DNA of 64,000 nt from Ophioderma brevispina (Eukaryota > Echinodermata > Ophiuroidea > Amphilepidida > Ophiodermatidae). Position 1 is the first letter of the stretch. Every line of letters starts with the position of its first letter. Positions 1 to 11,699 of the stretch are shown in pieces. The translations under genes were made by a program, and so were the position numbers. The stretch covers positions 1 to 64,000 of the forward strand of contig JAMKCH010014235.1 in NCBI GenBank assembly GCA_023653785.1. The letters run 5' to 3'. Below the pieces are notes generated by a model. The model was not told where the DNA came from. It did not search any database and saw only the letters and a list, made by a program, of their open reading frames with translations.

Positions 1-1450
1 ACCTGTAACAAATGAATAGCTACGGGGGTGAAACAAATTATATATATAGTGACGAACAGTTTAAGAAGGAAGAAATTAGTGATTTCCTAGGTGATCAAAA
101 GATCCTGGGGGGCTCCAGCCGCTCCCGTCTTTTATCTCCCGTTTATCTACATGTTCTAATCCTATTCTGGTATACGTTCGACAAAAAGGGGATTTAGGAT
201 GATGGCTATAGTTCGCCACTATATAAGTCGCCACTGGTTTCTATACTTTATTAGCAAACACGGAACTTTCACTGTATTATTAATGAATAGCGACGGGGGC
301 GAACATATTAGTTATGCAGTCGGTTAAGAACGAAGAAGTGTCGCGGGTGATCCCAGATGGGCTCAAGCCTCCATCTTTATCTCCGTTTTTGTTTACAATG
401 TTCTAATCTATTCGTCTATAACGTTCTACAAATGGGGATTTAGAATGATTGCTATAGTTCGTCACGGGTGATAAAGATCCTGGGCTCAAGCCTCGGATCT
501 TGAATCCATTTTGTTGAACGTATAACGGAATAGGATTAGAACAAGTGTCACTATATAATATATGATATTAGCTCTTGTTTGGCCCCCCGTTCATACTTTA
601 CACGGAACATCACTGTACAAATGATAGCTACGGTGGGGTTGAAAACAAGATTATATAATCGTGGACCAACCCCAACTGTCTTATAATGCATACCCGTCCG
701 TAGGACGAGAAAAGGGGATTTCTTTTGGGGGTATTTATTAATCGCAAAGAGGGGTTTAGTAGTTTTGGGGGTAAGAGGTTCAGAGGAAGGAGGAGTGATC
801 CGGTGATCAAGATCTGGGCTCAAGCTTCGATCTTGAATCCCCGTATTTTGTTGAACTGTATAACAGAATAGGATTAGAACATGTGGCAAAAACGATGATA
901 AAAATATCGGAGTCTTGAGCCCATATCTTTGATCACGCCGTGCACACTCCTTCCTCCTTCTTAACCTTCTTACCGCTCTCCAAGAAACTTAACTAACCCC
1001 GCTTTTGCTGATTAAAAAATACCCCCAAAAGAAATCCCCTTTCTCGTCCTACGGACGGGGATGCATTATTAAGAATGTTGGTAGTTGGTCCACTATATAT
1101 ATAGTCTTGGTTGGGCCACCCGTTGCTTACTTTACACGGAGGCTTCACTGTACAAATGAATAGCTTCCGGTTTTAAATCCCCCGTATTTTGTTAGGATAT
1201 AACAGTGACAAAAGCGGGAGATAAAATATCGGAGGCTTGAGCCCAGATCTTTAATCACCCGCGATCATTCTTCTTCCTTCCACATTATACTACTACAGTC
1301 TGATATACGGTCGACGGAGATACATTTCTTAGAATGATTGTAGTTGGTCACTCTATAGGTCTATAATCTTTTTGGCAACCCGTTCCTATACTTCACAGCA
1401 GACCAAGTGTGCAAATAAATAGCAACTTGGATAAACAAGATTACATAGGC
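1..1450. repeat. Cluster of short inverted and direct repeats
   Basis: No gene is visible. A motif of about 110 bases recurs near 12-50, 235-310, 545-660, 1090-1175 and 1375-1450: it contains a TATA-rich core, 'ACTTTACACGGAAC', 'CACTGTACAAATGAATAGC' and 'GGGTGAAACAA'. Around it a second block ('GGGCTCAAGC', 'TTGTTGAACTGTATAAC', 'AGGATTAGAACA') recurs in both orientations. 560-865 and 890-1185 are arms of a palindrome centred near 875. A further copy of the first motif lies near 6,800-6,920. The copies differ by many small indels. Confidence 0.7.
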
Positions 1451-1859
1451 CTATAGTGAAGAGCTATAGGACTTCTCCGTTAAAGTGTTCATGTTTGGTC
1501 TCCAAAATGACGAAATATCACATTAGGAATTCCTGAAAATCATTGAAAGAAAATTGTAACTGAACTTCTCAGAACACGGAACAATGCATGGGTGATCTAA
1601 AATATATCCAGTTTAGTATACTTGCCTACGTTTAACACTTAAGTAACGTTCTGTCGTAACGTTATCTGTCGGGGCCTTTTTCGTAGTCGTGCTGTTCTTG
1701 TGAAAGTATGCTTCATCACCGTACGTATAGTCTCTATAAAGTTTCAGGTAATTACGTTCATACTAAGCATGTCTCCAGGACCTGCATTAGAACCCCGCTT
1801 ACAATTCAATCGCAGGATCTGAGACTGATTTGAGTGTTGGAACCAATTTACCTTTAAGA

Positions 1860-2350
1860 ATCACCGGTGCTTTTTCGAACCCGGCTGCGAATTCCGAAAT
1901 TCCAAGATGGCCACCGGTAGCATTTTAAAAATTAAAGTTTAATTTTGATACCTAAAAGAATGTGTAATACCCCCCGTTTTAGGGGTTTTGGGTCTGGGAA
2001 ATTCATTTCTGCCTTGTTTTTATCATTAGAGTTCCATGTTAATGGTATTTATTTGGGAATTCAAGATGGGCCGGCCGGAGTCCTATTAAAGTACACTTTT
2101 TGGATGACTTAACCTCGTATTAATGTTTAATACAATCGTTTATGGGGTTTTTTAGGTGCTGGGAATCCATTTCTGACATGTTTTTTCATTAGAAGTCCCT
2201 GTTACATGGTATGGATTTTGGTATTCGCATATGGCCGCCGGCTGTCCATAGTTTAGTACACATTTTGAAAGAATTCATCTATAAATATGTGCCCCCGTAG
2301 ATAGTTGTAGGTGCAGGCAATCCATATTTGACACCTTTTTATTAGTAGAG
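1860..2350. repeat. Tandem repeat (about 160 bp) in left palindrome arm
   Basis: Three degenerate units share 'GGTGCTGGGAATCCATTT', a 'TTTTTATCATTAGAG' stretch, and 'AAGATGGCCGCCGGC'. The 'GGGTCTGGGAA / GGTGCTGGGAA / GGTGCAGGCAA' landmark falls at about 1,990, 2,153 and 2,309, giving a period near 160. The mirror array is at about 5,480-5,960. Confidence 0.7.
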
Positions 2351-3169
2351 AACCAAGTTAGGGTCAAGGGATTCAATGAGACCATTGATAACAAGGCTAG
2401 ACCTTTGTTGGTTGCATAAAGAGCCATCTGACTTCAAATAGCTGCCAACTTTAGCTTTTGCCTATACTTGGTCCTTGAGATTCGCAGAGGCAAAATTCTG
2501 GGTGTCTACACCCTTTTTTACGGTCAAATATTCATGACACACCATGATTAACCATGCTGAACCATTCATTTGCCCGGGCACGAGTCTTGAATTTCAAATG
2601 GGGCCGCCAAAAGAAAATGATTATATACATACATTCGCCTTTGATAAAGGTAGAAGCATGATTCTGGGTTCTATACCCTGGTTTACAAGGTCAAGGGAAT
2701 CCAAAATGACCAAAGGTAACTTTACCTGGTTCTTTGTTTGTGGGCAGCCATTGTTGTTTGGTTGACGTAATTCCCCTCCCTTTGGAGATGGAGCACCCAT
2801 ATAGAATAAAAAATGTCAAATGAAACAAGTCAATTAATTGGGTACATGTGAGTTGGCGGATTCGACATATTTAGAAGTGACATTTAATGGCCAAAACACA
2901 ATGTAGTGACATGGTTGGTAGTGATCAAATGTGGCAGTGACAGAGTTTTCATTGTCATTGGTAATGACATGGTTGGTGGGACACATGTATTTAGCATGTT
3001 CCTTGAAAGGCATATATCTATGACGTAAGCTGAACAACATCGATGCGCACGTGTCTTGGAGTCCGATGATGTAACACTAGTTTGGGGCGTAGTTGAGATT
3101 TTTTTAATGACTCTGGTTGGCTGATGGTGGGGGTGCGCGTAATTTGGCAGGTGGGGACGGTTGGCGGAT

Positions 3170-3290
3170 AGGTGTCATCATTGGCACGTGACATCGCTGA
3201 TGGTGTCAGCTTTTGGCATTGTCCCCTAATTGAAGTGACAGAACTGATGGTGTCTAATTGGCATTAGTCTTTTATAATTGGAAATGTTAT
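3170..3290. repeat. Short minisatellite 'GATGGTGTC..ATTGGCA' (left arm)
   Basis: Degenerate copies of a 20-45 base unit combining 'GATGGTGTC', 'TAATTGGCA' and 'GAAGTGACA'. The mirror copy, longer and clearer, is at about 4,540-4,720, where 'TTATGACACTGCCA'-like units repeat. Confidence 0.55.
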
Positions 3291-4484
3291 TTTTGTTGGT
3301 GCACATAGTTGGATCACGCATCTCTCAGAGGTCATCCGCTTTCTTCTTCCCTCTGATGAACGTGAACATCGTCATCCAAATCAACTTGTATCAAGTCTCT
3401 CTTCTTCATCTGCAAGAGCTTCGAAAAGAATCGGGCTATCAACCCATAATGGTTTCCTACGTGGCCAAAGTATAGTGCCATCCCTGTCCCATCATTTAAG
3501 AGGGAATGTCTACACGGGAGTATCTGCTAGTCTCCAGTATACACCTGAAGTTTCTCTCTAACGGTCATGCTGGGTCATGACTGAGCCGAAGGTGCACATA
3601 CCGTCCTCATTACTTCTTCTCCATGATGAGAGGTGACCTGAGGCTGTCCACACTCTTGAATCTCGGTCGAACATAGATTGGCTTGGGTTTCGAAGCATTT
3701 CCATGTGCAACATTTCCTTAGTGACCTCCCATGCCCTTCCTAGGTCTGCGCTAGGATGGTTTGGAACTTTGTAAGCTCCTCATCACTTTGCAAGGTTTCA
3801 TCATCCTTCATGGTCACCTTGAAGGCACTATTTTGTACCAACTATGTGTGAAGGCATGTATGGCCAACAGCCAACAACTTACTCCTGGTAAGACCATTTC
3901 TGTTAGATTTATAGTCTCTCTTGTTTCCTGTTCCCGTGTCAACAGTATGTGATTGGTGGAAAAAAAGAGAATGAAAAGTGTAGGAAAATGAAAAACCTAT
4001 ATCGCTGTCTGGCGTACGTACCAATATTCAAGAGAGTGTTGACAAACTGAGGTCATTCTCATCAAGGAGAAATGGTTGTATGAGGTAATATTGCCCAGCG
4101 GCTGCAATATTCAACTTGCCACGTTACCACCATTTCGTGCAGCATTAACACAACATATCTTATCTGCCGTAGAGTGAACTATCAGGTTGCTATATGGAAA
4201 CTGGCAAGCTACTCCCGTGGTAGGTGTGTAGACTTTCATCTCCAACTGATGGACACGGATAGACACTAAAACTGATTATTTAGAACCACTAAGGGTTGAT
4301 TGTCCGATTCATCCCGAAGCTCTTGCAAAGAGGTTGCAGATGAAGTAGAGACGTGTACAAGTGACGATTCAGATGATTCAGGGACCTCGCTCCACCCCGT
4401 CCCTCCACCTGTTTCATCAGAGAACGAGACAGCGATGACTCTGACGATGCATGATCCACTATTACCACAAAAATAACTTTCCAA

Positions 4485-4725
4485 TTATGACACTCTACTG
4501 CGAATATTAACCCATCAGCTATTTTACTTTCAATTAGGCCACTGCCAATTATGACACCGCCAATTATGACACCGTCGCTAATTTACTTCCATTATGACAC
4601 TGCCACGCTGAACACCATCGCCTATGTCCACTGTCATTATGACCTCAGCATTCACTGCATTTGATGATACCATCAACTATTTCACTATTCAATATGACAC
4701 TTATGACGACCATCAGCCAACCATC
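4485..4725. repeat. Short minisatellite, right arm of palindrome
   Basis: Repeats of 'CAATTATGACACCGCC' and 'TATGACACTGCCA' with interspersed 'ATCAGCTATTTTACTT'. It pairs with the shorter array of the left arm, which has lost units, so the arms differ in repeat number here. Confidence 0.6.
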
Positions 4726-6099
4726 ACTCACTTAAAATCTCAACTTAACGCCGATCCTAGTGTTCATACGGACTAAATAAGTTTGCACTATCGATATTGT
4801 CAACTTTTCATAGATGCCTTCAAAAACATTGGTCCATACAGTGTCAACCACCAACTATGTCATTACCAACGACACTGCCAACTCTGTCACCAAAACATTT
4901 GTTCATTACCCAACTATGTGTTTTGCATGTTCTCTTCTAAAATATGCTCAATTCATCAACTCCCCCGTCACATCACAATTACCAATGAATCTTGCTAGTT
5001 GGTCATTCTGACACTATATTTCATACTTGGCGCTCCTATCTATTCTCCAATGGAGGTAATTAAGTTCAAAACCAATAATACCCAATGGCCTGCCACAACA
5101 AGAACCCAGTAAAGTAACCTTGGATCTTTTTGGATTCCTATGCCCTTGGTAAACTTGGGTATAGACACCAGAATCATGCATCTACCCTTATCAAAGGCAA
5201 TTTATGTAATATATCCATTTTTCTGGCAGCCATTTTGAATTTTAGATTGCGGGCCCGCACATTTCTGGTCCACATTGTTATCAATGGTATTCATTGAATT
5301 ACTTGACCCTAAAAACATGTGTGTAGTCAGACACCAGAGTTTTGCCTCTACGAATCTAGGGACCAAGATATAGGCAGAAGTAGTTATGTGGCGGCCATTG
5401 GGTGAAATCAAGATGGCTGCAACACCCTAAATGATCTACACTGTTATCAATGGTCTCATTGTATTCCTTGAGACACCTAACTTTGGGTCTCTACTCATAA
5501 AAATTGTGTCAAAATATGGATTTCCTACACCTACAACCATCTACAACGAGTATTACACATAATTCTAGGAATGAGTCTTTATCAAAAATGTGTACTTTAC
5601 CATGTGCAGCCGGACGGCCATCTTGCAATTCCAAATCCATACCAATTAACCATGGACGTCTAATGATAAAAATGATGTCAAAATGATTCCCAGCACCTAA
5701 ACCCCCATAAACGATGTATTAACCATAATACTAGGTTCAGTCACTGCAAATGTGTACTTTGTTCGTTTGACTCATGTGGCCGGCGGCCATCTGGAATTCA
5801 ATCCAACCATGTAAGAATGGAACTCTAATGAATAAAAATGATGTCAAAATGAATTCCCATCACCCCAAAAAAAACCCCTAAAACGGGTATTACACATACT
5901 TTTAGGTATCAAAATTAAAATTTATATTTTTAAATGGCTACCTGGTGCCTCTTGGATTTTCGGCATTTTGCAGCCGGTTTCGAAAAAGCACCTGTGTGAT
6001 TCTTAAAGGGAAATGCTCCAACAACTCAAATCAGTAATCAGAATCTCGTGCGGATGACTTGTAGCGGGTTCAAGCAGGTCCTGGACATGGTGTGGTATT

Positions 6100-8110
6100 C
6101 GACGTTATGTATCACGCCGTATTGCAAAGAGCGTAGCAGGAGGGGGTAACGTATCTGTCTTCGGTATGAACGTAACGGAGGGATTTCTTTCATTACTTAG
6201 GGCTGGAATTTTTACGGCTTGACCAATTGTTTTAGAATGCAAACTGTATAATAGTAACATTGACATCTTCTCGTTTATCCACATGTGGGAACATAGGTAT
6301 TCATTCTTTAAGGCAATTTTGTATCATTTCGAATTATGGTAACGTACTGGCTGCAATATTGGCGAATGCTCTCAGAGAACTCTTACGAAACTTTAATATC
6401 CAATATTCATGTTTTTAAAACTTAACAATTATTGCACAATAGAGGCTTATACAAATGCAGTCAATCTGTGATATGCGCTCTTGTGTAACGATCAGAGGCA
6501 CATTTTAAAGACCGGGGTTTTGGGGTCTGGCGACATGGGCGAAAACAAGAATTATTCATCTTTAGCCTTATGGCTCTTGTACTTACTTTCTCATCCGGTT
6601 ACTACATCTAGTCCGGATCATTTGAAAAACATAACTCCTAAGTAATAATTTAATATTCATAACATTCCGTCTTCAGCACAAAAACAAGCTTTGAATTGTG
6701 CATGACTGTGAGCTACACTAAACGACTTTTTTGAACACTTATCGGAGAACAGCCCTATACCAACATCTAGAAGGCATTATTTGAATAATAGTAGTTGGTC
6801 ACATAGGCTTATAGCCTTAGGTTACAATCTTTGTTTGGGGATCACACTGTTGTATACTACACGGAACCTTTACTGTCTAAGCTAAATTGCAATGATGATA
6901 GATGAGGTTTATCCGTGATAAATCATGTTTGATGCAAGCATTTTTTTCCTTTTCTACAAGCACCAGATGAGAACATCACGGAAGAAACCTTAATTCAACA
7001 TAGACTAGTAAATGTTATTTTCCAATTACCCCCTGGCACCTAGAAGCGTTGCGCACGCGTAATAACTTGGAACAGGAAAGCCAATATCAATTCCTTGAAT
7101 TTCCTGGTTTTTGTGTTGAACGGATGCGGAATAGGGTTTTGGTTCATTATTGAAGTCTCCGTGTGCCAACAAGCCTATAATATATCACGCCTCCCCTGTT
7201 GATATTCCTTTGTAGAGGGAAAGTTGGATGTAAGTAAACGGGGACGAAACGCGATTATTTATACCAACATAACAATCGTTTAAAGGCCGACTCAGATTTC
7301 CTGAGGAGGGCCGCCCTCAATTTTCCAAAACAATCGTGTTTTTTTGCATTACACCAATGCTTGTCCATATACTATCACTGTGTGAAATTGCTAAGCTTAA
7401 AGCGAAATCCTTCATATAGACAAATCCACTTTTATAAAATTGCCGGATCCGGAATTGTTGTATACACAGTATCATAAGGATGGACTTATACTACAACATA
7501 AATGTTTACTGCAATATATTCTGAAGTTTGTAAGCTCCTCCTCGGTCCTATATTCCTTTTGCTCCGATCGTATCGCTACCATGTTCGTTGTCAGGTTCTT
7601 GGCCGTAATAATTCCATCCCATTTTATTGCATTAAAAAGTCCAGCGTACGCATTGGCGGACTAGGCGGTGTACCTAAAAAATGAAAGGCCTGATTTTGCA
7701 CTGATGGAAAGTTTACCACTCATGTTGCAAGATGTAAGCTGAAATTACTTCTTTGGTACACAATTGTGAACTTTATAATTTCATATGCCTAGAGTAAATG
7801 CAACTTAGGCTACGTTTTAGTTGAATATAGCACCTTTTGTTATTCATTTCCGTAATCCTTCTCTAGCTGACCACAGGGTCTCCATGGTCTTATCTATATG
7901 AATAACTCCCCTGACGCAATAATTGGGTTCCCTTAAATCTCTCACCTTAATTTTTACGAATAATTGTATATTTTAAGATAGATATAACTTTTTTTGGCAT
8001 GTTCAAAGTTCATAGAAAAAACTCTTAAAAAATGCAAATGGAATGCATTTTGCACCACTTTATCTCCATGAACAAATTATAAATATACATCCCTGTCTAC
8101 CTGAATAACT
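6100..8110. other. Gene-free stretch beside the palindrome
   Basis: No recognisable gene, RNA or complete element. A diverged copy of the short motif seen in 1-1,450 ('TAGTTGGTCAC', 'ACACGGAACCTTTACTGT') lies near 6,795-6,920. The rest is AT-rich and unremarkable. Confidence 0.5.
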
Positions 8111-8120
8111 ATTGACTGCT

Positions 8121-8340
8121 GATGCTAACCGCTAGGAAAGCGAAGACACCTTTCGGAACCAACACCTATAGATAAATATAATCGCTTCTCTAACCACCTT
8201 CTTTCTCTTGATAGCTCAGTTGGTAAGAGCGTCGCGCTAGTAATATGAAACCTAATGTGGCGCCGGCCATCTCTGTGGATAAGAGTATACTATGCAAACC
8301 CTTTGTCTACCCAGAGAACTAATTATATAGTAAAATTGTA
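8121..8340 (+). repeat. tRNA-derived SINE, copy 1 (B box deleted)
   Basis: Begins with 'GGAAAGCGAAGACACC' and 'AACACCTATAGATAA', then a tRNA-like A box in 'TAGCTCAGTTGGTAAGAGCG' and an ending 'GTCTACCCAGAGAACTA'. Compared with copies 2 and 3, the segment from the end of the tRNA anticodon region through the B box is missing, so the internal Pol III promoter is broken. It lies head to tail with copy 2 (256-base offset). Confidence 0.8.
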
Positions 8341-8376
8341 CGACAAATATAGTCGTATATGTACGGTACTGTTTCT

Positions 8377-8625
8377 GATGCTATCCGTAGGAAAGCGAAA
8401 ACGACACATCTATAGATAATATATTTATCGCTCCTCTAACAACCCTGACTTGTTAGCTCGATTGGTAAGAGCGTCGTGTAATAATACGAGGTCGCGGTTC
8501 GAATCCGGCAAACCCAAAAATGGGATTTTTTTTTTCAACAACTAATGTGCGCTGGCCATCTCCTGGAAAATTAATCAATCTATATCCTGTCTACCTCCGG
8601 AAACTAGTAGTTAAAATTCAAATTA
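8377..8625 (+). repeat. tRNA-derived SINE, copy 2
   Basis: Same body as copy 1 with both internal Pol III promoter boxes: A box 'TAGCTCGATTGG' at 8,454-8,465 and B box 'GGTTCGAATCC' at 8,496-8,506. A T-rich tract follows (8,527-8,536), then the body 'GCGCTGGCCATCTCCTGGAAAA' region and the end 'CTACCTCCGGAAACTAGTAG'. The tRNA part cannot form a proper acceptor stem, so this is a SINE head, not a tRNA gene. Confidence 0.85.
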
Positions 8626-8629
8626 TTTA

Positions 8630-10790
8630 CTATAATGGTTACAAGTATATAACTTATCAGTTCTCCAAATGATTTGTTATACAAAAAGTGTGGATTTTAC
8701 TTGAGTTACCGAGTGTCTACAGATGAACAAACGAAGACAGAGCTGCAAAGATTGCGAGGAGAATGCCTCGCCGGTTCAAGAGAGTTCTTCTTGCCATATA
8801 GAAACCTGAAGATAGTAGTGTGGTTCTTTTCTTTCCTTCCGTTTTTACAACAAAATAGTAATTTCGACTGTTTTTTACACTAATTAAATAATAAAAAAAC
8901 ATCATAATGCTTATTTTTTCAATCATTCCTTGCCTTGGTTCTTTGTTCTTGTGAATTCTTTTTTTATTTTTCTCAGTTCTTTTTAATTTTATCGAAGTGG
9001 TAAGCTCTCATGTCGCTAACTATGATCTGATTTCTATCTCGCATTAAAAAAAACTTAAGAAATCATCTCACCTGTATGTGGCATTGGTGACTCCACAGGT
9101 CACGAGGATGATTACTTTCTGGACTTTCAGATGCTCGCAAAAGTGACCTCTCTTCCATAATATAAATTATAAAACTTTCAATCATTGTTTGCATCAATTG
9201 CACTTAGTGTTCACATTAGTCTAAAAAACATTAAATAAATCGTTTTGCACGCAAAACACCGTGGTTTATTTATGTATCGTTTGCTTCAGCGGTTTGAGAA
9301 CAGACAGAACTAACCACCATAGAATAAATATAGTATTGTAAATCAAAGTGAATTGGAATTTGGGGTTTTGTTGCAACCCGTGACCGGAGTCGTAACAGTA
9401 TTTTTGCATGGCATGCAATGTATGTCTGTATGTAAATATATGTGATGCATTTGCTATTAGAGTGACTTTTAAGTGGGTTTTTTTACGTACTAGAGTTATT
9501 ACAAGCGGGTTTTTGACGTTAGTGGTTTTTAGAGTGACATTAAGTGATTTTTCAGTGGTATTACTACGTTACGAATTGTCGTATAACGGAATAAACTGTA
9601 ATCGGGTATTGCGGTTTATTCGTAAAAGAGTAGGTCGAAAAGAAGGATTTTCTAGTTTAGTAAGCCTTTATAGGCCTTCTGCCGCAATCTCGTGGTAACC
9701 GAAGAAAAGAAAGTGCGAGGAAAAATCTAAAAAATGAAAAAAAAAACAATGTCTATAAAGTGTGTTTTTTAAGACAAAAAATCTAAAACTATATAGGTTT
9801 TGAATTCTTCCTTATATAGTTTTGAAACAAGTGTGTTTTTCTGAAAAAATGTATAAAAAAGTGTGTTTCTTAGGGTTTTTAGGTTCAAAAAAACACTGTA
9901 ATGTCCTCTGTAAGAATGATATAGATGTATGGCCCTTCATTTTGGTGTTGCAAAATTTTAAATTGTTAATTAATTTAATATATTCTTATCTTTATATTGT
10001 TGTCATTATAATATACGGGATTGTCGCACGCCTAATTCTCTTACCAAAGGTCTACTGCAAGTTGATCCTTTTGTCTTGGTGTGGAATGCTGTATGCACAT
10101 CAAGCTCTTCAAGTTCACTTTGTCATTCAAGGCCTACATACGTATCGATCATTGTAGTTGTTGTTGGACATTGGCTTGAATGATGGGGCTATCGCAAACC
10201 TCCTAGATGATGCTGAGTGGGGTAAGGCTGTCATAAAAACATATCAATATTATAATCTGTACACATAGCATATAAGTAATATTCTATACTTTGGGTCACA
10301 CATAGAAATTTATCGTTTGAATATTATTTTTTAAAATATGATAACAAAAGTGGAAAGCATTAAGAAATAAATATAGGCTACCAAAGTGTCATAATAAGAT
10401 GTTTCAGACAATAATTGTCTTCGGGGGTGCCCAAGATAGGTGTTTACGTGTGGTAGAAGCAGAGAATAAAGAGAAAGGAAAATTGAAACTAATTGAAAAA
10501 AATTACAAAAACGATTTGTTTAATCTATCAAACGGTAATGTCAACTACGCATTATAGTAAAAGAAACTTAAATAAATACAATGATTATTGATTATTTCAT
10601 GAATAGGTACATCAACCATCACACCAGTCACTATAGTGACACCCTGGATAAGCCTATTCATGCTTAAGGGGACAAGGTCAAAAAAAAAACTCATTCTATT
10701 GATTGATTACATCACCCAACATATAATAATAATCCACAATATCTCCAGTGCATATCGGATGTATACAAACCAAGCCCATGCGCTTCATAA
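8630..10790. other. Gene-free, AT-rich stretch
   Basis: No supported gene. There is a small hairpin at 9,785-9,825 ('AAAACTATATAGG' against 'CCTTATATAGTTTT') between two 'AAGTGTGTTT' T-rich repeats. Around 9,460-9,560 short 'GAGTGAC..TTTAAGTG'-like phrases recur. Longer open frames here have skewed, low-complexity composition and no family resemblance. Confidence 0.45.
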
Positions 10791-10794
10791 GTAG

Positions 10795-11690
10795 ATCAAG
10801 GTTGGCAAGGCCGATAAAATTTCAAATTATGCTCTGACTCAAGACTTCAGAGAGATCTCCTGGCACAACGTTAAATCTCTATTACTAAACATTGTGAATA
10901 CTTCCCATTTGAACGGCTACCGAATCTAGTAATACGACCAATTGGGACATTGTTAAACCAAAAGTCCGTAGAGCCTTGGCGACGGAATCCGATCATTATT
11001 GGAAATCGGTCGTCGAGCCTCTCTTGTGTCAGGGTGAATTGGCCAATTTTTTGGAAACGAGCGAGACCGATTTGACTTGGAAATCACTGATCTTGGTTTG
11101 CCAAAAGGTGTCCTAAAATTTGCAATCACGCTAGTATTGATACACTTCCATCTTTACAATCTTAAGCGTTGGGGCAAACGTCTTCAAGATTCATGCCCTC
11201 TCTGTTGTAAGTGCATAATGGATTTTGCATATTTTAAATACTTGCAAAAGATGTTAAGACAGGTACGTGGGAGACCAGCAATTATTCTGAATATTTTTCT
11301 CAAATCCTTAAAGCCGCCAAGTTTTTTTTAACTTCTGGTTTTCTGTGAAGATAGATTCCAATATTGAAAATCACACAATTGTGGTGGCACAATCCCTCCC
11401 AATATTGTTGCCACATGTCAGAGACCTGGTTATCGTTTTGAAATGGCAGCATGATTAAAAGGGCTAGTATTGGTACAAGTTTGTCCCATACCATTGAACC
11501 AAATACTCAGCAAAAGGCCCATAGACCAAACTCGATCGGTATGCTTCCCTTGTGGGCGACATAAATGATGCTGGCTTTGACTGCTCACTCCTCGCTGTTG
11601 AAGTAGGTTCGAGGGGTTTGATGATAAGGCAATCAAGAACAGAGTAACCATCGTCTAAAACAAACTTAAATTGGCTGCGTAAATATAGGA
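10795..11690 (+). pseudogene. Non-LTR retrotransposon 3' end, decayed
   Basis: Broken reading frames on the plus strand spell the C-terminal part of a LINE reverse-transcriptase polyprotein. 'LTWKSLIL' and 'KGVLKFAI' are followed by 'NLKRWGKRLQDSCPLCC' (11,159-11,205), a typical zinc-knuckle-like segment after the RT domain; further on are 'IDSNIENHTI' and 'DRYASLVGDI.DAGFDC..LAVEVGSRGLM' in pieces near 11,530-11,620. Stops and frameshifts separate the pieces. The RT core is absent, so this is a 5'-truncated dead copy. Confidence 0.8.
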
Positions 11691-11699
11691 TCTTAAGGC

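Larger units (their letters stand above)
1765..6095. repeat. Giant imperfect palindrome (foldback-like element)
   Basis: The left arm (about 1,765-3,700) is the reverse complement of the right arm (about 4,000-6,095), with a spacer of a few hundred bases near 3,700-4,000. Landmarks that pair include 'CCAGGACCTGC' at 1,777 with its mirror near 6,080, 'GTGCTTTTTCGAA' at 1,866 with its mirror near 5,985, and 'TGCAAGAGCTTCG' at 3,410 with its mirror near 4,320. The arms differ by many indels. Weaker pairing may extend outward to about 1,500 and 6,420. Known relatives in design are foldback elements with long, internally repetitive inverted repeats; an assembly artefact is the other explanation. 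Confidence 0.8.

Noticed and set aside
8454..8506. Functional tRNA gene
   Set aside because: A and B boxes are present but the acceptor stem does not form, and the same body recurs in three places: this is a SINE.
9408..10157. Open frames of 96 and 111 codons as a gene
   Set aside because: Composition follows T-rich short repeats; no splice sites, no conserved motif.
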